64,000 bases of DNA, taken from the NCBI GenBank assembly GCA_900541985.1, contig UQLX01000005.1, forward strand, positions 1 through 64,000, read 5' to 3'. This stretch comes from an uncultured Blautia sp. Its GTDB lineage: Bacteria; Bacillota; Clostridia; Lachnospirales; Lachnospiraceae. Under the pieces are notes generated by a model. That model ran no database searches. It saw nothing but the letters and a program-made list of their open reading frames with translations, and was not told the origin of the DNA. A program made the position numbers and the translations under genes. This document shows positions 24,617 to 33,326 of the stretch, piece by piece (position 1 is the first letter of the stretch; each line of letters begins with the position of its first letter).

Positions 24617-25161
24617 GGCAGCCTCATTTCTCTGACAGTATTTCCGTCAAAATCTTTAATGGTGAAGCAGTTGCCTTCCAGCACTGCGTAGGTGGGCGGA
24701 TTTCCTTCTTTTGGGATGGAGACAGAGCCGGGGTTCAGAAGAATATAGCCGTCCATCTGCTCCGCCTTCAGAACATGGGTATGTCCGTGGATCAGGATAT
24801 CATTTTCCTGAAGGGGAGGCAGATGATCCTGATTGTAGGTATGTCCGTGTGTGGCATAAAAAGTTCTGCCATCAATAGAAAGGATGCAGTAGTCGGCCAT
24901 GACCGGAAATTCCAGGACCATCTGATCTACCTCTGCCTCACAGTTTCCCCGGACGGCATAGATCCGGTTCTTGTTTTGATTGAGAAGTGCGATGACTTCT
25001 TTGGGGGCATATTCCTTCGGGAGGTCGTTTCTGGGACCGTGATAGAGAAGATCGCCCAGAAGAACCAGCCGCTGTGCGTTTTCCTGCTGGAAAGCATCCA
25101 GCATTTTGCGACAGTAATATGCCGAACCATGTATATCTGATGCAAACATGTATTTCATCAA
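24613..25161 (-). CDS. yfcE: YfcE-type phosphodiesterase
   Basis: A 182-aa metallophosphoesterase: FASDIHGSAYYC, LLGDLLYHGPRN, VRGNCEAEVD, THGHTYN and IHGHTHV. It is closer to E. coli YfcE than the paralogue at 22405. Two ATG codons are adjacent at 25161 and 25158; either could be the start. First gene of the overlapping operon. Confidence 0.9.
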   Translation of the reverse strand: MMKYMFASDIHGSAYYCRKMLDAFQQENAQRLVLLGDLLYHGPRNDLPKEYAPKEVIALLNQNKNRIYAVRGNCEAEVDQMVLEFPVMADYCILSIDGRTFYATHGHTYNQDHLPPLQENDILIHGHTHVLKAEQMDGYILLNPGSVSIPKEGNPPTYAVLEGNCFTIKDFDGNTVREMRLP

Positions 25162-25243
25162 TGAGTTCTCCTTATTATGGAAGTTTTAAGAAAAATCACT
25201 TTCCTGTTCCGAAAATGGATTTTTCCCCTTTACATTATCATGG

Positions 25244-25555
25244 TTAGGAAGAAATTACAAGATTTCTTCCCCGATAAGCTTCAAAACCGCCGATCACAGA
25301 ACGGGTACGGTATCCTTTTCGGACAAAAAGACGGGCTGCAGCCATGCTGGATCCGCCTCTCTGGCAGTAAAAGATCAGAAGTTTTTCGCGGGGCAGATCC
25401 CTGCAGCAGGATAGTTCCCGATAGGGAAGATTTACAGCTCCCAGAATATGACTTTTTCTGTAAGCATCCGGATCACGGATATCTATAATCAGAGTGTCTG
25501 TGCGCCCTACATAATAATCCAGCATTTTTGCGGACATAGTCTCAATGGGAGACAT
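25244..25555 (-). CDS. Single-domain rhodanese-like protein
   Basis: A 103-aa rhodanese fold with the active-site loop YCQRGGSS, so the catalytic Cys is present and it may transfer sulfur or act on a related thiol. It carries the conserved LIIDIRDPDAYRKSHILGAV start and the GYRTRSVIGGFEAY end. Monocistronic in appearance. Confidence 0.88.
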   Translation of the reverse strand: MSPIETMSAKMLDYYVGRTDTLIIDIRDPDAYRKSHILGAVNLPYRELSCCRDLPREKLLIFYCQRGGSSMAAARLFVRKGYRTRSVIGGFEAYRGRNLVISS

Positions 25556-25689
25556 AACAGTGTTCCTTTTTTATTTATCATATGCAGAAAAAAGAAAGGG
25601 GTACATGAAAAAATACAGCCAGGAGAGCTGCTGATGCAGTTCTCCTGGCTGTAGGATCATATCATAAGAAGGGAGAAGCGGCTGTTTTT

Positions 25690-25869
25690 TTAGTATCTGT
25701 CGGAATAGCTGTTGTCGTCCGGATTATAAGCATTGGATGCTTTGTTTCGTGAACTGTTTTTGGAACTGTTTTTTGTGCTGTTTTTACCGCAGTTCTGAGC
25801 GCTTTTGTCAGTTGCTTTGTTTGTGTTGTTGTTCATTGATTTGTTTTCGGATTCATAATTTTTAGTCAT
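25690..25869 (-). CDS. Small Asn/Ser/Lys-rich hydrophilic protein
   Basis: About 59 aa, strongly polar, with SKNSSKNSSRNKAS-type repeats and one Cys, ending DDNSYSDRY. AGGAGG lies 8 nt before the ATG at 25869; the ATG 6 nt further upstream is too close to it. The composition recalls small acid-soluble or spore-associated peptides of Clostridia, but I cannot assign a family. Confidence 0.65.
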   Translation of the reverse strand: MTKNYESENKSMNNNTNKATDKSAQNCGKNSTKNSSKNSSRNKASNAYNPDDNSYSDRY

Positions 25870-25991
25870 TTTCATTACCTCCTGCTGTAATGTGCTGGAT
25901 ACAACCAGAGAATTTCTGATTGTATTTGTTAACTTTTTTATTACATTCTTTATTATGTTAAAAAAGTTGTAATAATATTCATGAAATCATA

Positions 25992-26134
25992 TTGCTTTTT
26001 TTTCCAATTTATATTATAATCGTTGTTGTAAAAAGAATTTACCCTTCAAAAATTTTTTTTACATAACCCCTTATTTAATTATTTATACTCCCCTCGAAAC
26101 ACCCGGTAGCTCCCCTACCGGGTGTTTCTTTTTT
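25992..26134 (+). ncRNA. Candidate small RNA with its own promoter and terminator
   Basis: TTGCTT (25992-25997) and TATAAT (26015-26020) are 17 bp apart. About 80 nt downstream, AACACCCGGTAG pairs with CTACCGGGTGTT (26098-26126), followed by TCTTTTTT. No ORF or ribosome binding site lies between them. The transcript would be about 105 nt. Neighbouring genes to the left are on the other strand, so the terminator does not belong to them. Confidence 0.5.
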
Positions 26135-26233
26135 CTGTTGGAAAGAGCCTTTGAAAATGTTATAATAGGAATACTTAAAAAAATTGAATACAACAGAAAA
26201 TAACGTTTATCACATACATAAAGGAGAAAAAGA

Positions 26234-26974
26234 ATGGACGTCCGTGAATTTCAGGAAAAGTTAAAAGAAATGCAGACTCTGGCAAAAGAGCAGGGAAATA
26301 CGATCCAGGCGGTACAGATCCGTGAAACTCTTGCGGGAATGGATCTCAATCATGATCAGCTTGCCGGTGTTCTGAAATATCTCACCGGTCAGGGCATTAA
26401 TATAGAAGGAACAGGAATGGAAAGCAGTCCGGATCCTGAGACAGAAAAGAAAAAAATTCCTCTTACACCGGAGGAGGAAGCATATCTGAAGGAATATATG
26501 GAAGGCTTGCCGGAAGAGGAGACATTTCCGGAAACGGAAGGGCTTTTTGAACGCCTGTCAGAGGGGAACAGCGAGGCGGTGCAGGTACTTGCGGCAAAAT
26601 ATATGAAAAAAGCAGCAGAACTTGCAGTGGAACTGAATACAGAGGAGATTTTTCTGGCAGATCTGATCCAGGAGGCCAATGTGAGTCTTGTGCAGGCTCT
26701 TGGAATGGCAGGAAATGAACTCAGAAATGAGGGATGGCTTTTGGAGCAGGTAAAAAAAGGGATACTGGATGCCTGCAAAGTGCAAAGCCAGAGAAAATTT
26801 GAGGATGACAGTCTGGTTGCAAGGGTAGAAAAACTGGAAAGTGCAGTCAGGGAGCTTTCGGAAGATGAAGAGGAGGGCGAAAGTGCTTTCAGCATTGGAG
26901 AGCTTGCGGTGATACTGGATATGGATGTAGAGGAGATCCGTGATACACTCCGCCTTACCGGAGATGATAAATAA
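26234..26974 (+). CDS. RNA polymerase sigma-factor-like protein
   Basis: A 246-aa protein. Residues about 1-55 resemble sigma region 1.1. Residues about 120-160 (AELAVELNTEEIFLADLIQE) resemble the start of region 2. The C-terminus (FSIGELAVILDMDVEEIRDT) resembles region 3. No region 4 (-35 recognition) is present, so it may be a degenerate sigma factor or a sigma-like regulator. AAGGAG at 26221-26226 supports the start. Function unknown. Confidence 0.6.
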   Translation: MDVREFQEKLKEMQTLAKEQGNTIQAVQIRETLAGMDLNHDQLAGVLKYLTGQGINIEGTGMESSPDPETEKKKIPLTPEEEAYLKEYMEGLPEEETFPETEGLFERLSEGNSEAVQVLAAKYMKKAAELAVELNTEEIFLADLIQEANVSLVQALGMAGNELRNEGWLLEQVKKGILDACKVQSQRKFEDDSLVARVEKLESAVRELSEDEEEGESAFSIGELAVILDMDVEEIRDTLRLTGDDK

Positions 26975-27072
26975 GCCCGGCTGAATTGTGGTAACAGAGT
27001 GCTGTAAGAGTGGTCTGTCAGTTGAAATCTGTCAGTTTTTATGATAGAATAAGCGGAATGGGAGGTGTTTTT

Positions 27073-27441
27073 ATGCAGATCAGAGAATCGGCGGAGGATT
27101 ATCTGGAAGCGATCCTCGTTCTTTCACAAAAAGGCAGCGGTGTCCGCTCTGTGGATATTGCCTCAATGCTGTCGGTTTCCAAACCCAGCGTCAGCCATGC
27201 GATGAAACTTTTGCGGGAGGACGGATACATTGCAATGGATCGCTATGGAACCGTCACTCTTCTTGATAAGGGGGCTGAGATCGCCAACAGGGTTTATGAG
27301 AGGCATACAGTCCTCACAAGGATGCTGGAAAGTCTGGGGGTTCCGTCGGAGATTGCGAGAGCCGATGCATGTAAGATGGAGCATGATATCAGCGAAGAAA
27401 GTTTTGAAAGAATTAAAGAACGTATGATGGCGAATGGATAG
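27073..27441 (+). CDS. DtxR/MntR-family metal-dependent repressor
   Basis: A 122-aa protein with the family start ESAEDYLEAILVL, a winged HTH (RSVDIASMLSVSKPSVSHAM), and the metal-binding/dimerisation helices (ERHTVLTRMLESLG, CKMEHDISEESFERI). It lacks the SH3-like C-terminal domain of DtxR, as MntR does. It likely represses iron or manganese genes. GGAGGTG at 27061-27067 chooses this ATG over an upstream one. A DtxR-like box lies before the Cys-rich gene at 40074. Confidence 0.9.
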   Translation: MQIRESAEDYLEAILVLSQKGSGVRSVDIASMLSVSKPSVSHAMKLLREDGYIAMDRYGTVTLLDKGAEIANRVYERHTVLTRMLESLGVPSEIARADACKMEHDISEESFERIKERMMANG

Positions 27442-27453
27442 CCTGATTAAAGA

Positions 27454-27487
27454 AAAAAGATCGTTACGGGAAGGTAACGGTCTTTTT
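27454..27487. terminator. Bidirectional terminator
   Basis: The hairpin GATCGTTAC/GTAACGGTC is flanked by A- and T-runs, between the DtxR-family gene and the convergent lysO pair. Confidence 0.85.
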
Positions 27488-27501
27488 GTAAATACAGCTG
27501 C

Positions 27502-28104
27502 TTATCCAATATTAAAGAAGAAGGTGATCAGGATCGGTACAAAGAAGGAGCACAGCATTCCGTTGAGTACGGCAAGAACTACCGTTTCTTCATCTGTATA
27601 TTTCAGAAGTACCGGAAGTGTGGTATCCTCGCTGGTTGCTGCAGCCGGGGCGATGCAGGTGCAGTAATTCAGCTTTGCTGCGATTATGGGAATCAGGAAA
27701 AAGGAGAAAAATTCTCGCATAAGATTGCTCATAAAAGCGATACTGCCAAGTTCGGCTCCCCCCAGGCGGCTGATGGTGACACCTGCCAGACTGTACCATC
27801 CCATACCGCTTGCCACGGCGGCACCCTGATTCACAGGGATTTTCAGGATCAGTGAACAGAGGATTCCGCCCAGAATAGAGCCGGCAGTGATACCAAGCGG
27901 GATGATCAGGATTTTCAGGTGATACTGACGTATTTTTTTCAGGATTCCGTTATGCATACCGATACTGATGCCCACAGAAAACATCAGAACATACAGGATC
28001 ATATCGGAATTTTTGCCGATAAAGCGGATGATCCCGGATTCGGTTCCGGAGAGTCCGCAGAAAAGCCCCAGGATCAGGGCGAAAAATGTGAATACAACAA
28101 TCAT
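27502..28104 (-). CDS. lysO: Lysine exporter LysO, C-terminal part
   Basis: A 200-aa membrane protein with about six TM segments and the family motif GMGWYSLAG near residue 100. LysO exports lysine and confers resistance to its toxic analogues. In many Firmicutes it is one protein of about 300 aa; here the N-terminal part is a separate gene overlapping by 4 nt. The split is probably functional since both frames are intact. Confidence 0.85.
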   Translation of the reverse strand: MIVVFTFFALILGLFCGLSGTESGIIRFIGKNSDMILYVLMFSVGISIGMHNGILKKIRQYHLKILIIPLGITAGSILGGILCSLILKIPVNQGAAVASGMGWYSLAGVTISRLGGAELGSIAFMSNLMREFFSFFLIPIIAAKLNYCTCIAPAAATSEDTTLPVLLKYTDEETVVLAVLNGMLCSFFVPILITFFFNIG

Positions 28105-28388
28105 TGGTCTTTCCCCTTTGTCTCTTTTTTGTCAATAAAACGTCTGGTCAGGATATAAACAAGGATAATGGAAACAATGGTGGGAATCAGGAAAAACAGG
28201 AAACTTTTCAGCCCCAGGGAGGACAGTTCGCTGAGAAAGTTTTCTTTCTGCCCAAGCATAACGCCCATGGAAAAGATCAGAAGAAGGGTACACATCATGG
28301 CGAGACGTTCATTCCATCTCTTCAGTTTTCCTATCATAAGGAATCTGCCAATCAGGATTCCAATACCCATGACGATAAATATTTTCAT
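28101..28388 (-). CDS. lysO: Lysine exporter LysO, N-terminal part
   Basis: A 95-aa protein with three hydrophobic segments (GIGILIGRFLMIGKL, LAMMCTLLLIFSMGVMLG, FFLIPTIVSIILVYIL), matching the N-terminal DUF340 portion of LysO. It overlaps the second half by ATGA, so the two should be made stoichiometrically. Confidence 0.82.
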   Translation of the reverse strand: MKIFIVMGIGILIGRFLMIGKLKRWNERLAMMCTLLLIFSMGVMLGQKENFLSELSSLGLKSFLFFLIPTIVSIILVYILTRRFIDKKETKGKDQ

Positions 28389-28460
28389 AAGATGTTCTCC
28401 TCAATACGCAATATAAAAAACATTATAGCATTGTGGGGAATGCTTTACAATGAGAAAAAA

Positions 28461-28497
28461 CAAAAAAAGAGGAGGCCGGGGCATAGCCCCGACCTCC
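28461..28497 (-). terminator. Terminator of the guanine deaminase/permease operon
   Basis: GGAGGCCGGGGC pairs with GCCCCGACCTCC at 28471-28497; on the minus strand it is followed by TCTTTTTTTG. Confidence 0.9.
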
Positions 28498-28517
28498 CGT
28501 TCTGTTCTGTTGTGGAT

Positions 28518-29894
28518 TTACAGGAAAATATATTTCAGTACAAAAAGTACAGCAAGCACATACATCAGTGCACTGATCTTTTTCTCTTTTGCTTTTCCTG
28601 AGATCAGGTTGATCATAACGTAGGAGATTACACCCATTGCAATACCCTCAGAAATACTGTACATAAATGGCATTGCGATAATAGCGATAAAGCACGGAAT
28701 CGCTTCTGTATAGTCCTCAAAATCAATCTTCGTGATAGAGGTGAGCATCATGAAGCCTACGATGATCAGGGCCGGAGCCGTTGCAAAGGCCGGAATGGCG
28801 AGGAAGATCGGGGACAGGAAAAGGGAAAGACCAAAGAGCAGTCCGGCTACCAGAGCGGTAAGACCGGTACGTCCGCCTTCTGCCACACCGGAAGCACTCT
28901 CTACAAAAGTGGTAACAGTGGAAGTACCGCACATAGCACCTACAGAAGTACCAACAGCATCGGAGAGGAGCGCGCCTTTGATGCGCGGAAGCTTCCCGTC
29001 TTTATCAAGCATATCAGCCTTGGAGGCAACACCAATGAGGGTTCCAAGGGTATCGAACATATCGACAAACAGGAACGCAAACATGATCACTACGAAATCC
29101 AGTGAAAATACAATGGAGAAATCCATTTTCATAAAGGTAGGAGCCATACTTGGTATGCTGATGCCTCTGGAAAAATCCGGAAGGAGACTGAAAAATCCAA
29201 GTTCCGGATTTGGCTTATACAGTCCGGTAAACTGACAGATGATACCGAGAAGCCATGTGATCAGGATGCCCCATAAAATACTTCCTTTTACATTTTTAAC
29301 AAGAAGGATCGCGGTGACCAGTACGCCCAGCAGAGCCAGAAGAACTGTAATTCCTTCGCAGTTGAAGGTTCCGTTCTGAGCAGAGCTCTTAAAGGAAAAG
29401 ATACCTACCAGTGTAGAATCGTTGTTGATTACGATTTTGGCATTCTGAAGACCGATAAAAGCGATAAAAAGACCGATTCCTACAGAAACTGCGTGTTTCA
29501 GGTTCATAGGAATGGAGTTAAAGATCGCTTCGCGGACATTGGTCAGTGAGAGAAGAATGAAGATCATACCTTCTACGAAAACTGCGGCCAGTGCCTGCTG
29601 CCAGCTGTAACCCATGCCAAGAACAACGGTATATGCAAAGTACGCGTTCAATCCCATACCAGGAGCAAGTACAAACGGATAATTGGATAAAAGAGCCATT
29701 AAGCAGGTGGCAATAAAGGATGCCAGTGCAGTTGCAGTAAAGATGGCGCCTCTGTCCATTCCGGAAGCTTCCAGAATATTAGGGTTTACAGCCAGGATGT
29801 AAGCCATAGTCATAAAGGTGGTGATACCGGCGATCACCTCAGTTTTTACATCCGTGTGGTTTTCCGTTAAGTGAAAGATTTTGTCGAGTTTCAT
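28518..29894 (-). CDS. Guanine/hypoxanthine permease (NCS2, AzgA/PbuG-like)
   Basis: A 458-aa membrane transporter: GITTFMTMAYILAVNP at the N-terminus, APGMGLNAYFAYTVV, and GTSTVTTFVESASGVAEGGR are hallmarks of the AzgA-like branch. It imports guanine, hypoxanthine or adenine. It lies 27 nt downstream of the guanine deaminase gene and shares its riboswitch-controlled leader. Confidence 0.93.
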   Translation of the reverse strand: MKLDKIFHLTENHTDVKTEVIAGITTFMTMAYILAVNPNILEASGMDRGAIFTATALASFIATCLMALLSNYPFVLAPGMGLNAYFAYTVVLGMGYSWQQALAAVFVEGMIFILLSLTNVREAIFNSIPMNLKHAVSVGIGLFIAFIGLQNAKIVINNDSTLVGIFSFKSSAQNGTFNCEGITVLLALLGVLVTAILLVKNVKGSILWGILITWLLGIICQFTGLYKPNPELGFFSLLPDFSRGISIPSMAPTFMKMDFSIVFSLDFVVIMFAFLFVDMFDTLGTLIGVASKADMLDKDGKLPRIKGALLSDAVGTSVGAMCGTSTVTTFVESASGVAEGGRTGLTALVAGLLFGLSLFLSPIFLAIPAFATAPALIIVGFMMLTSITKIDFEDYTEAIPCFIAIIAMPFMYSISEGIAMGVISYVMINLISGKAKEKKISALMYVLAVLFVLKYIFL

Positions 29895-29921
29895 AATGCT
29901 ACCCCCTTTTTGTGAAAGATA

Positions 29922-31205
29922 TTAAAACAGTTCCCTTCCGGAAACGTATTTTCCTTTTATGCAGCGGTCATCGGAAAGATATATAAGCCGTTCCAGACGA
30001 TCCCTTACACTTAAAGGCTGCGGATGGCGGTAAAAACTGTCATCCAGAATTACAGCATCAAACTCATAGCCATTCAGGAAACTTCCTGCTTTTCCGAAGA
30101 ATTCTCCGCCGCCCATAGTTGCCAGATAAAAGGCTTCTTCAAAAGTAAGTGCCTTCAGACGGTCATCTACCAGACGCCAGCGCAGTTTGGATACCTGTAC
30201 GGCATCGGCAATGGCGCGGAGCATGGAAAGAGAATGCCCCCCGGCAATATCCGTACCAAGCCCTACGCGAAGTCCCCTGTCCAGATATTCCCGTACAGGT
30301 GCGATACCTGAGGAAAGATTGGTGTTAGACTGAGGACAGTGGGCAACGTATACGCCGCGTTTTTTCATAAGCTCAATTTCGGCTTCCGGAGAATGTACGC
30401 AGTGAGCCATGATGGTAGGACATTCTTCCCCGCCGAAAAGTCCGAACTGTTCATAAGCCTCTCCGTAAAAAGAGGTGTTTGGACAGAGCTCCTGAACCCA
30501 GGAAATCTCACCCATGTTTTCGGACAGATGAGACTGAACAGGAAGATGATGTTCTTTCTGGATCTCTGCCAGTTTCTGCATCAGTTCATCTGTACAGGAA
30601 GGTGTGAATCTTGGAGTCAGGATCGGTTTGGTGTTTTCGTACTTGTCAGCAGTATCTGACAGCCAGCGAAGAGTGGCTTCTGCGGATTCCACGGCACTTT
30701 TTTCCTGAAGGATATCCGGGCCGTTACGATCCATGTTTACCTTTCCGACATAGGTTTTCATGCCGGTTTCTTCCAGAAGATCCATAAGAAGCTCCGTTGC
30801 TTCCACATGAAGAGTTCCGAAGAGGCAGGCCCTTGTTGTGGCACTTTTTTTCAGGTCGTCCACGAAAATGGAATAAGCCTTTCTGGCATAGTCGGAATCT
30901 GCGTATTTGGCTTCCTCCGGGAAGGTGATGGTGTTTAACCAGTCCAGAAGTTCCAGATCCATACCCATTCCCCGGAAACTGTACTGGGGAGCGTGAAGAT
31001 GGATGTCTGACAGCCCGGGGATGATCAGCGCATCTCCCGCATCTCTTACCGGAATACCGTGATACTGTTCCGGAAGCTCTTTGAAGATTCCGGCACAAAC
31101 CCCGTTTTCACAGACCAGATAGGAATTTTCATGTACAGAAATCTGGTCGGATTCCTGACTGAAACATACATTTCCCCTTAAAGCAAAAGTGGTTTCGTGT
31201 TTCAT
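29922..31205 (-). CDS. guaD: Guanine deaminase (amidohydrolase family)
   Basis: A 427-aa zinc amidohydrolase converting guanine to xanthine. The metal motif DIHLHAPQY is near residue 68; PVQSHLSEN, MAHCVHSPE and GLGTDIAGGHS supply the other ligands, and the order matches guanine deaminases. The ATG at 31205 follows GGAAGTGAGG; an upstream extension of the frame overlaps the riboswitch and is unlikely to be translated. It forms an operon with a purine permease. Confidence 0.92.
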   Translation of the reverse strand: MKHETTFALRGNVCFSQESDQISVHENSYLVCENGVCAGIFKELPEQYHGIPVRDAGDALIIPGLSDIHLHAPQYSFRGMGMDLELLDWLNTITFPEEAKYADSDYARKAYSIFVDDLKKSATTRACLFGTLHVEATELLMDLLEETGMKTYVGKVNMDRNGPDILQEKSAVESAEATLRWLSDTADKYENTKPILTPRFTPSCTDELMQKLAEIQKEHHLPVQSHLSENMGEISWVQELCPNTSFYGEAYEQFGLFGGEECPTIMAHCVHSPEAEIELMKKRGVYVAHCPQSNTNLSSGIAPVREYLDRGLRVGLGTDIAGGHSLSMLRAIADAVQVSKLRWRLVDDRLKALTFEEAFYLATMGGGEFFGKAGSFLNGYEFDAVILDDSFYRHPQPLSVRDRLERLIYLSDDRCIKGKYVSGRELF

Positions 31206-31243
31206 ATACCTCACTTCCTTTCTGCAGTCAGGGTGTTTTTGGG

Positions 31244-31345
31244 CATAAAAATGCCAACTACCTTTTTGGGTACCCTGAAAAAAACTTATAGGCAACTATT
31301 ACGGTAGTTGGTAGAGACGTCCAACCGATTATGGACTTATATAAG
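31244..31345 (-). ncRNA. Purine riboswitch with overlapping terminator strand
   Basis: On the minus strand, P1 is CTTATA (31345-31340) with TATAAG (31290-31285). P2 is GTCCA/TGGAC and the junction reads GTCTCTACC. P3 is CAACTACCGTAATAGTTG and J3/1 has C before TAT, the guanine-type specificity base. Downstream, GGTAGTTGG (31262-31254) is complementary to CCAACTACC inside the aptamer and is followed by CATTTTTA. 31346-31576 shows nothing else clear. Confidence 0.85.
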
Positions 31346-31600
31346 CTGTTGCTGCAAATTATTGATTTATGTATTTATTATATATGGAATTGATTTTTCT
31401 GTCAATTGAAAATAAATAAAATAAAATGTCGGAAATGACGAAAAACAGTAGTGGATTTTGTGCAAAATATCCAGAAATAAAATTTAAAGAAATTTACTGG
31501 AAAGAAGCAGACATAAGTGTTAGAATAAATTTCATAATTTACCAAAGGGTATGAGCCTTATTCTTATCATTATATTATGGAAATGAGAGGTTGTGAAATT

Positions 31601-32755
31601 TTGGAATTTAAAAAAGAAAACATGAAAAACTGCATGTATCTGATCCTTTTTACGGTTCTTCTGTATGTGGGGCTTCAGAATCTGAATGTGGTTCTTGATT
31701 TCCTCATGAAAGTGATCGGATTGTTCCTGCCGTTTATTGTGGGGGCAGGGATTGCTTTTGTTCTGAACGTTCCCATGAAATTTATTGAGAAAAACGTGTT
31801 TGGCAGAGGCAAATGGAAAGATACGAAGGTGGTCAAAAAAATAGCGCGCCCTGTAAGCCTGGTTCTTGCGATCCTGGTGGCTGCACTGGCTATTTATATT
31901 GTAGGACAGGTTGTGATCCCGGAGCTGGCAACCACAGTTATGGGACTGGGACGAAACATTGAAAGAGGAATCGAAAATCTGACTCTGTGGATCGATAATA
32001 ACTTTAAACAGGATTCAGTCATTGCAGAATGGGCGGAATCACTGGAGATTCAGCCTCAGAAAACATTGGATGCTGTGATTGCAGCTCTTCAGAACGGAGT
32101 GAACAATATCCTTACTTCTACAGTATCTGTTACGATGGGAATTGTGAATACGGCAATGAATCTGGGAATCGGATTTGTTTTTGCCTGCTACATCCTTCTT
32201 CAGAAGGAGCGTCTGACTGTGCAGACAAAGAAAGCTTTTTATGCGATATTCCCGAAAAAGACCGTGGAATATATCCTTCATGTAAGCACGCTTGCAAACA
32301 ATATTTTTTCCGGCTTTGTAACCGGACAGTGTATCGAGGCGGTGATACTGGGAACCATGTTCTTTGTGGCAATGACAGTTTTCCGGTTCCCCTATGCCAT
32401 GCTGGTAGGCGTGTTGATTGCTTTTACTGCGCTGATCCCTGTATTTGGCGCTTTTATTGGCTGTGCGATCAGTTTTTTGCTGATCCTTCTGGTAAGCCCT
32501 ATGCAGGCCTTGCTTTTCCTGATCCTGTTCTTTGTCCTGCAGCAGATTGAAGGAAACCTGATTTATCCTCATGTGGTAGGCGGATCTGTGGGACTGCCAT
32601 CTGTATGGGTCCTGATGGCGGTGACCATTGGCGGCAGCCTTCTGGGTGTGGTCGGTATGCTGATCTTCATTCCGCTGGTATCGGTGCTTTATGCACTGTT
32701 CCGGGAGTGGACATACAAAAGGCTGAAAAAGAAAGAAATTAAAGTTGAAGACTAA
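31601..32755 (+). CDS. AI-2E/PerM-family permease
   Basis: About 384 aa with seven or eight TM segments and the family signature GQCIEAVILGTMFF ... ALIPVFGAFIG ... QQIEGNLIYPHVVG. The family exports quorum signals or acts as Na+/H+ antiporters; the substrate here is unknown. I favour the TTG at 31601, 10 nt after GAGAGG. ATG codons at 31577 and 31622 have weaker ribosome binding sites. Confidence 0.85.
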   Translation: MEFKKENMKNCMYLILFTVLLYVGLQNLNVVLDFLMKVIGLFLPFIVGAGIAFVLNVPMKFIEKNVFGRGKWKDTKVVKKIARPVSLVLAILVAALAIYIVGQVVIPELATTVMGLGRNIERGIENLTLWIDNNFKQDSVIAEWAESLEIQPQKTLDAVIAALQNGVNNILTSTVSVTMGIVNTAMNLGIGFVFACYILLQKERLTVQTKKAFYAIFPKKTVEYILHVSTLANNIFSGFVTGQCIEAVILGTMFFVAMTVFRFPYAMLVGVLIAFTALIPVFGAFIGCAISFLLILLVSPMQALLFLILFFVLQQIEGNLIYPHVVGGSVGLPSVWVLMAVTIGGSLLGVVGMLIFIPLVSVLYALFREWTYKRLKKKEIKVED

Positions 32756-32761
32756 AAAAAT

Positions 32762-33325
32762 ATTGTTTGTGGGGATGGACGGATTTTTGCTTCTTACCAC
32801 CCACGGACGATGCATATGAGAAAAAGGCAGATCATGTGCTGTGCTGCGTTTCCTGGTAAACCTGTGCGCTGATTTGGTGCCATTCGCACGAACTCACCTG
32901 ACGGCTCAGATAACGTGCTCGGTGGCAGCAGCCAAGCAGAAATCCTTTCGGTAACTTCCGGCCTCTGGCCGGTTGCCAGCCGCAGGCTGGCTGGCAGTGC
33001 TGCGCCCTGCGGTTCCTCCGTCTGAGAACCGCCAAACTTCAGGAATATAAATTTGCTGTCTGGAAAAAGTAATGCAGGAGTGGATCCTTCTGGTTCATAA
33101 GCATTGAGAGACTTGGATCAAAATTCTTACTTTCTGCGTATTTGCATTGATCCCCCGGATGCTGTTGCCTGAGTCGCAGACGAGTTCAGCATTCGGGGGA
33201 TCGTTTTTTGCAAAGGAGCAGAAGCTTAGAATTTTCCAAGTCTCGAACTAGCTTTTGTAACAGAAGGATCCACTCCTGCATGTCATTTACAGACAAAAAA
33301 TCATATTCCGTCTATCCTCATAAAT
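32762..33325. repeat. Intergenic palindromic repeat, copy 1, with a nested hairpin element
   Basis: The outer ends pair imperfectly (GGGGATGGACGGA with TCCGTCTATCCTC). Bases 32818-32863 match copy 2 (48032-48077) almost perfectly and 33290-33309 match 48123-48142. Between them, about 420 bp is extra: a GC-rich stretch (32864-33037), then a long inverted repeat with arms 33074-33117 and 33235-33279, whose loop holds GATCCCCCGGATGCTG/CAGCATTCGGGGGATC plus six T, a terminator-like hairpin. No gene is visible here. Confidence 0.8.
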
Positions 33326-33326
33326 T

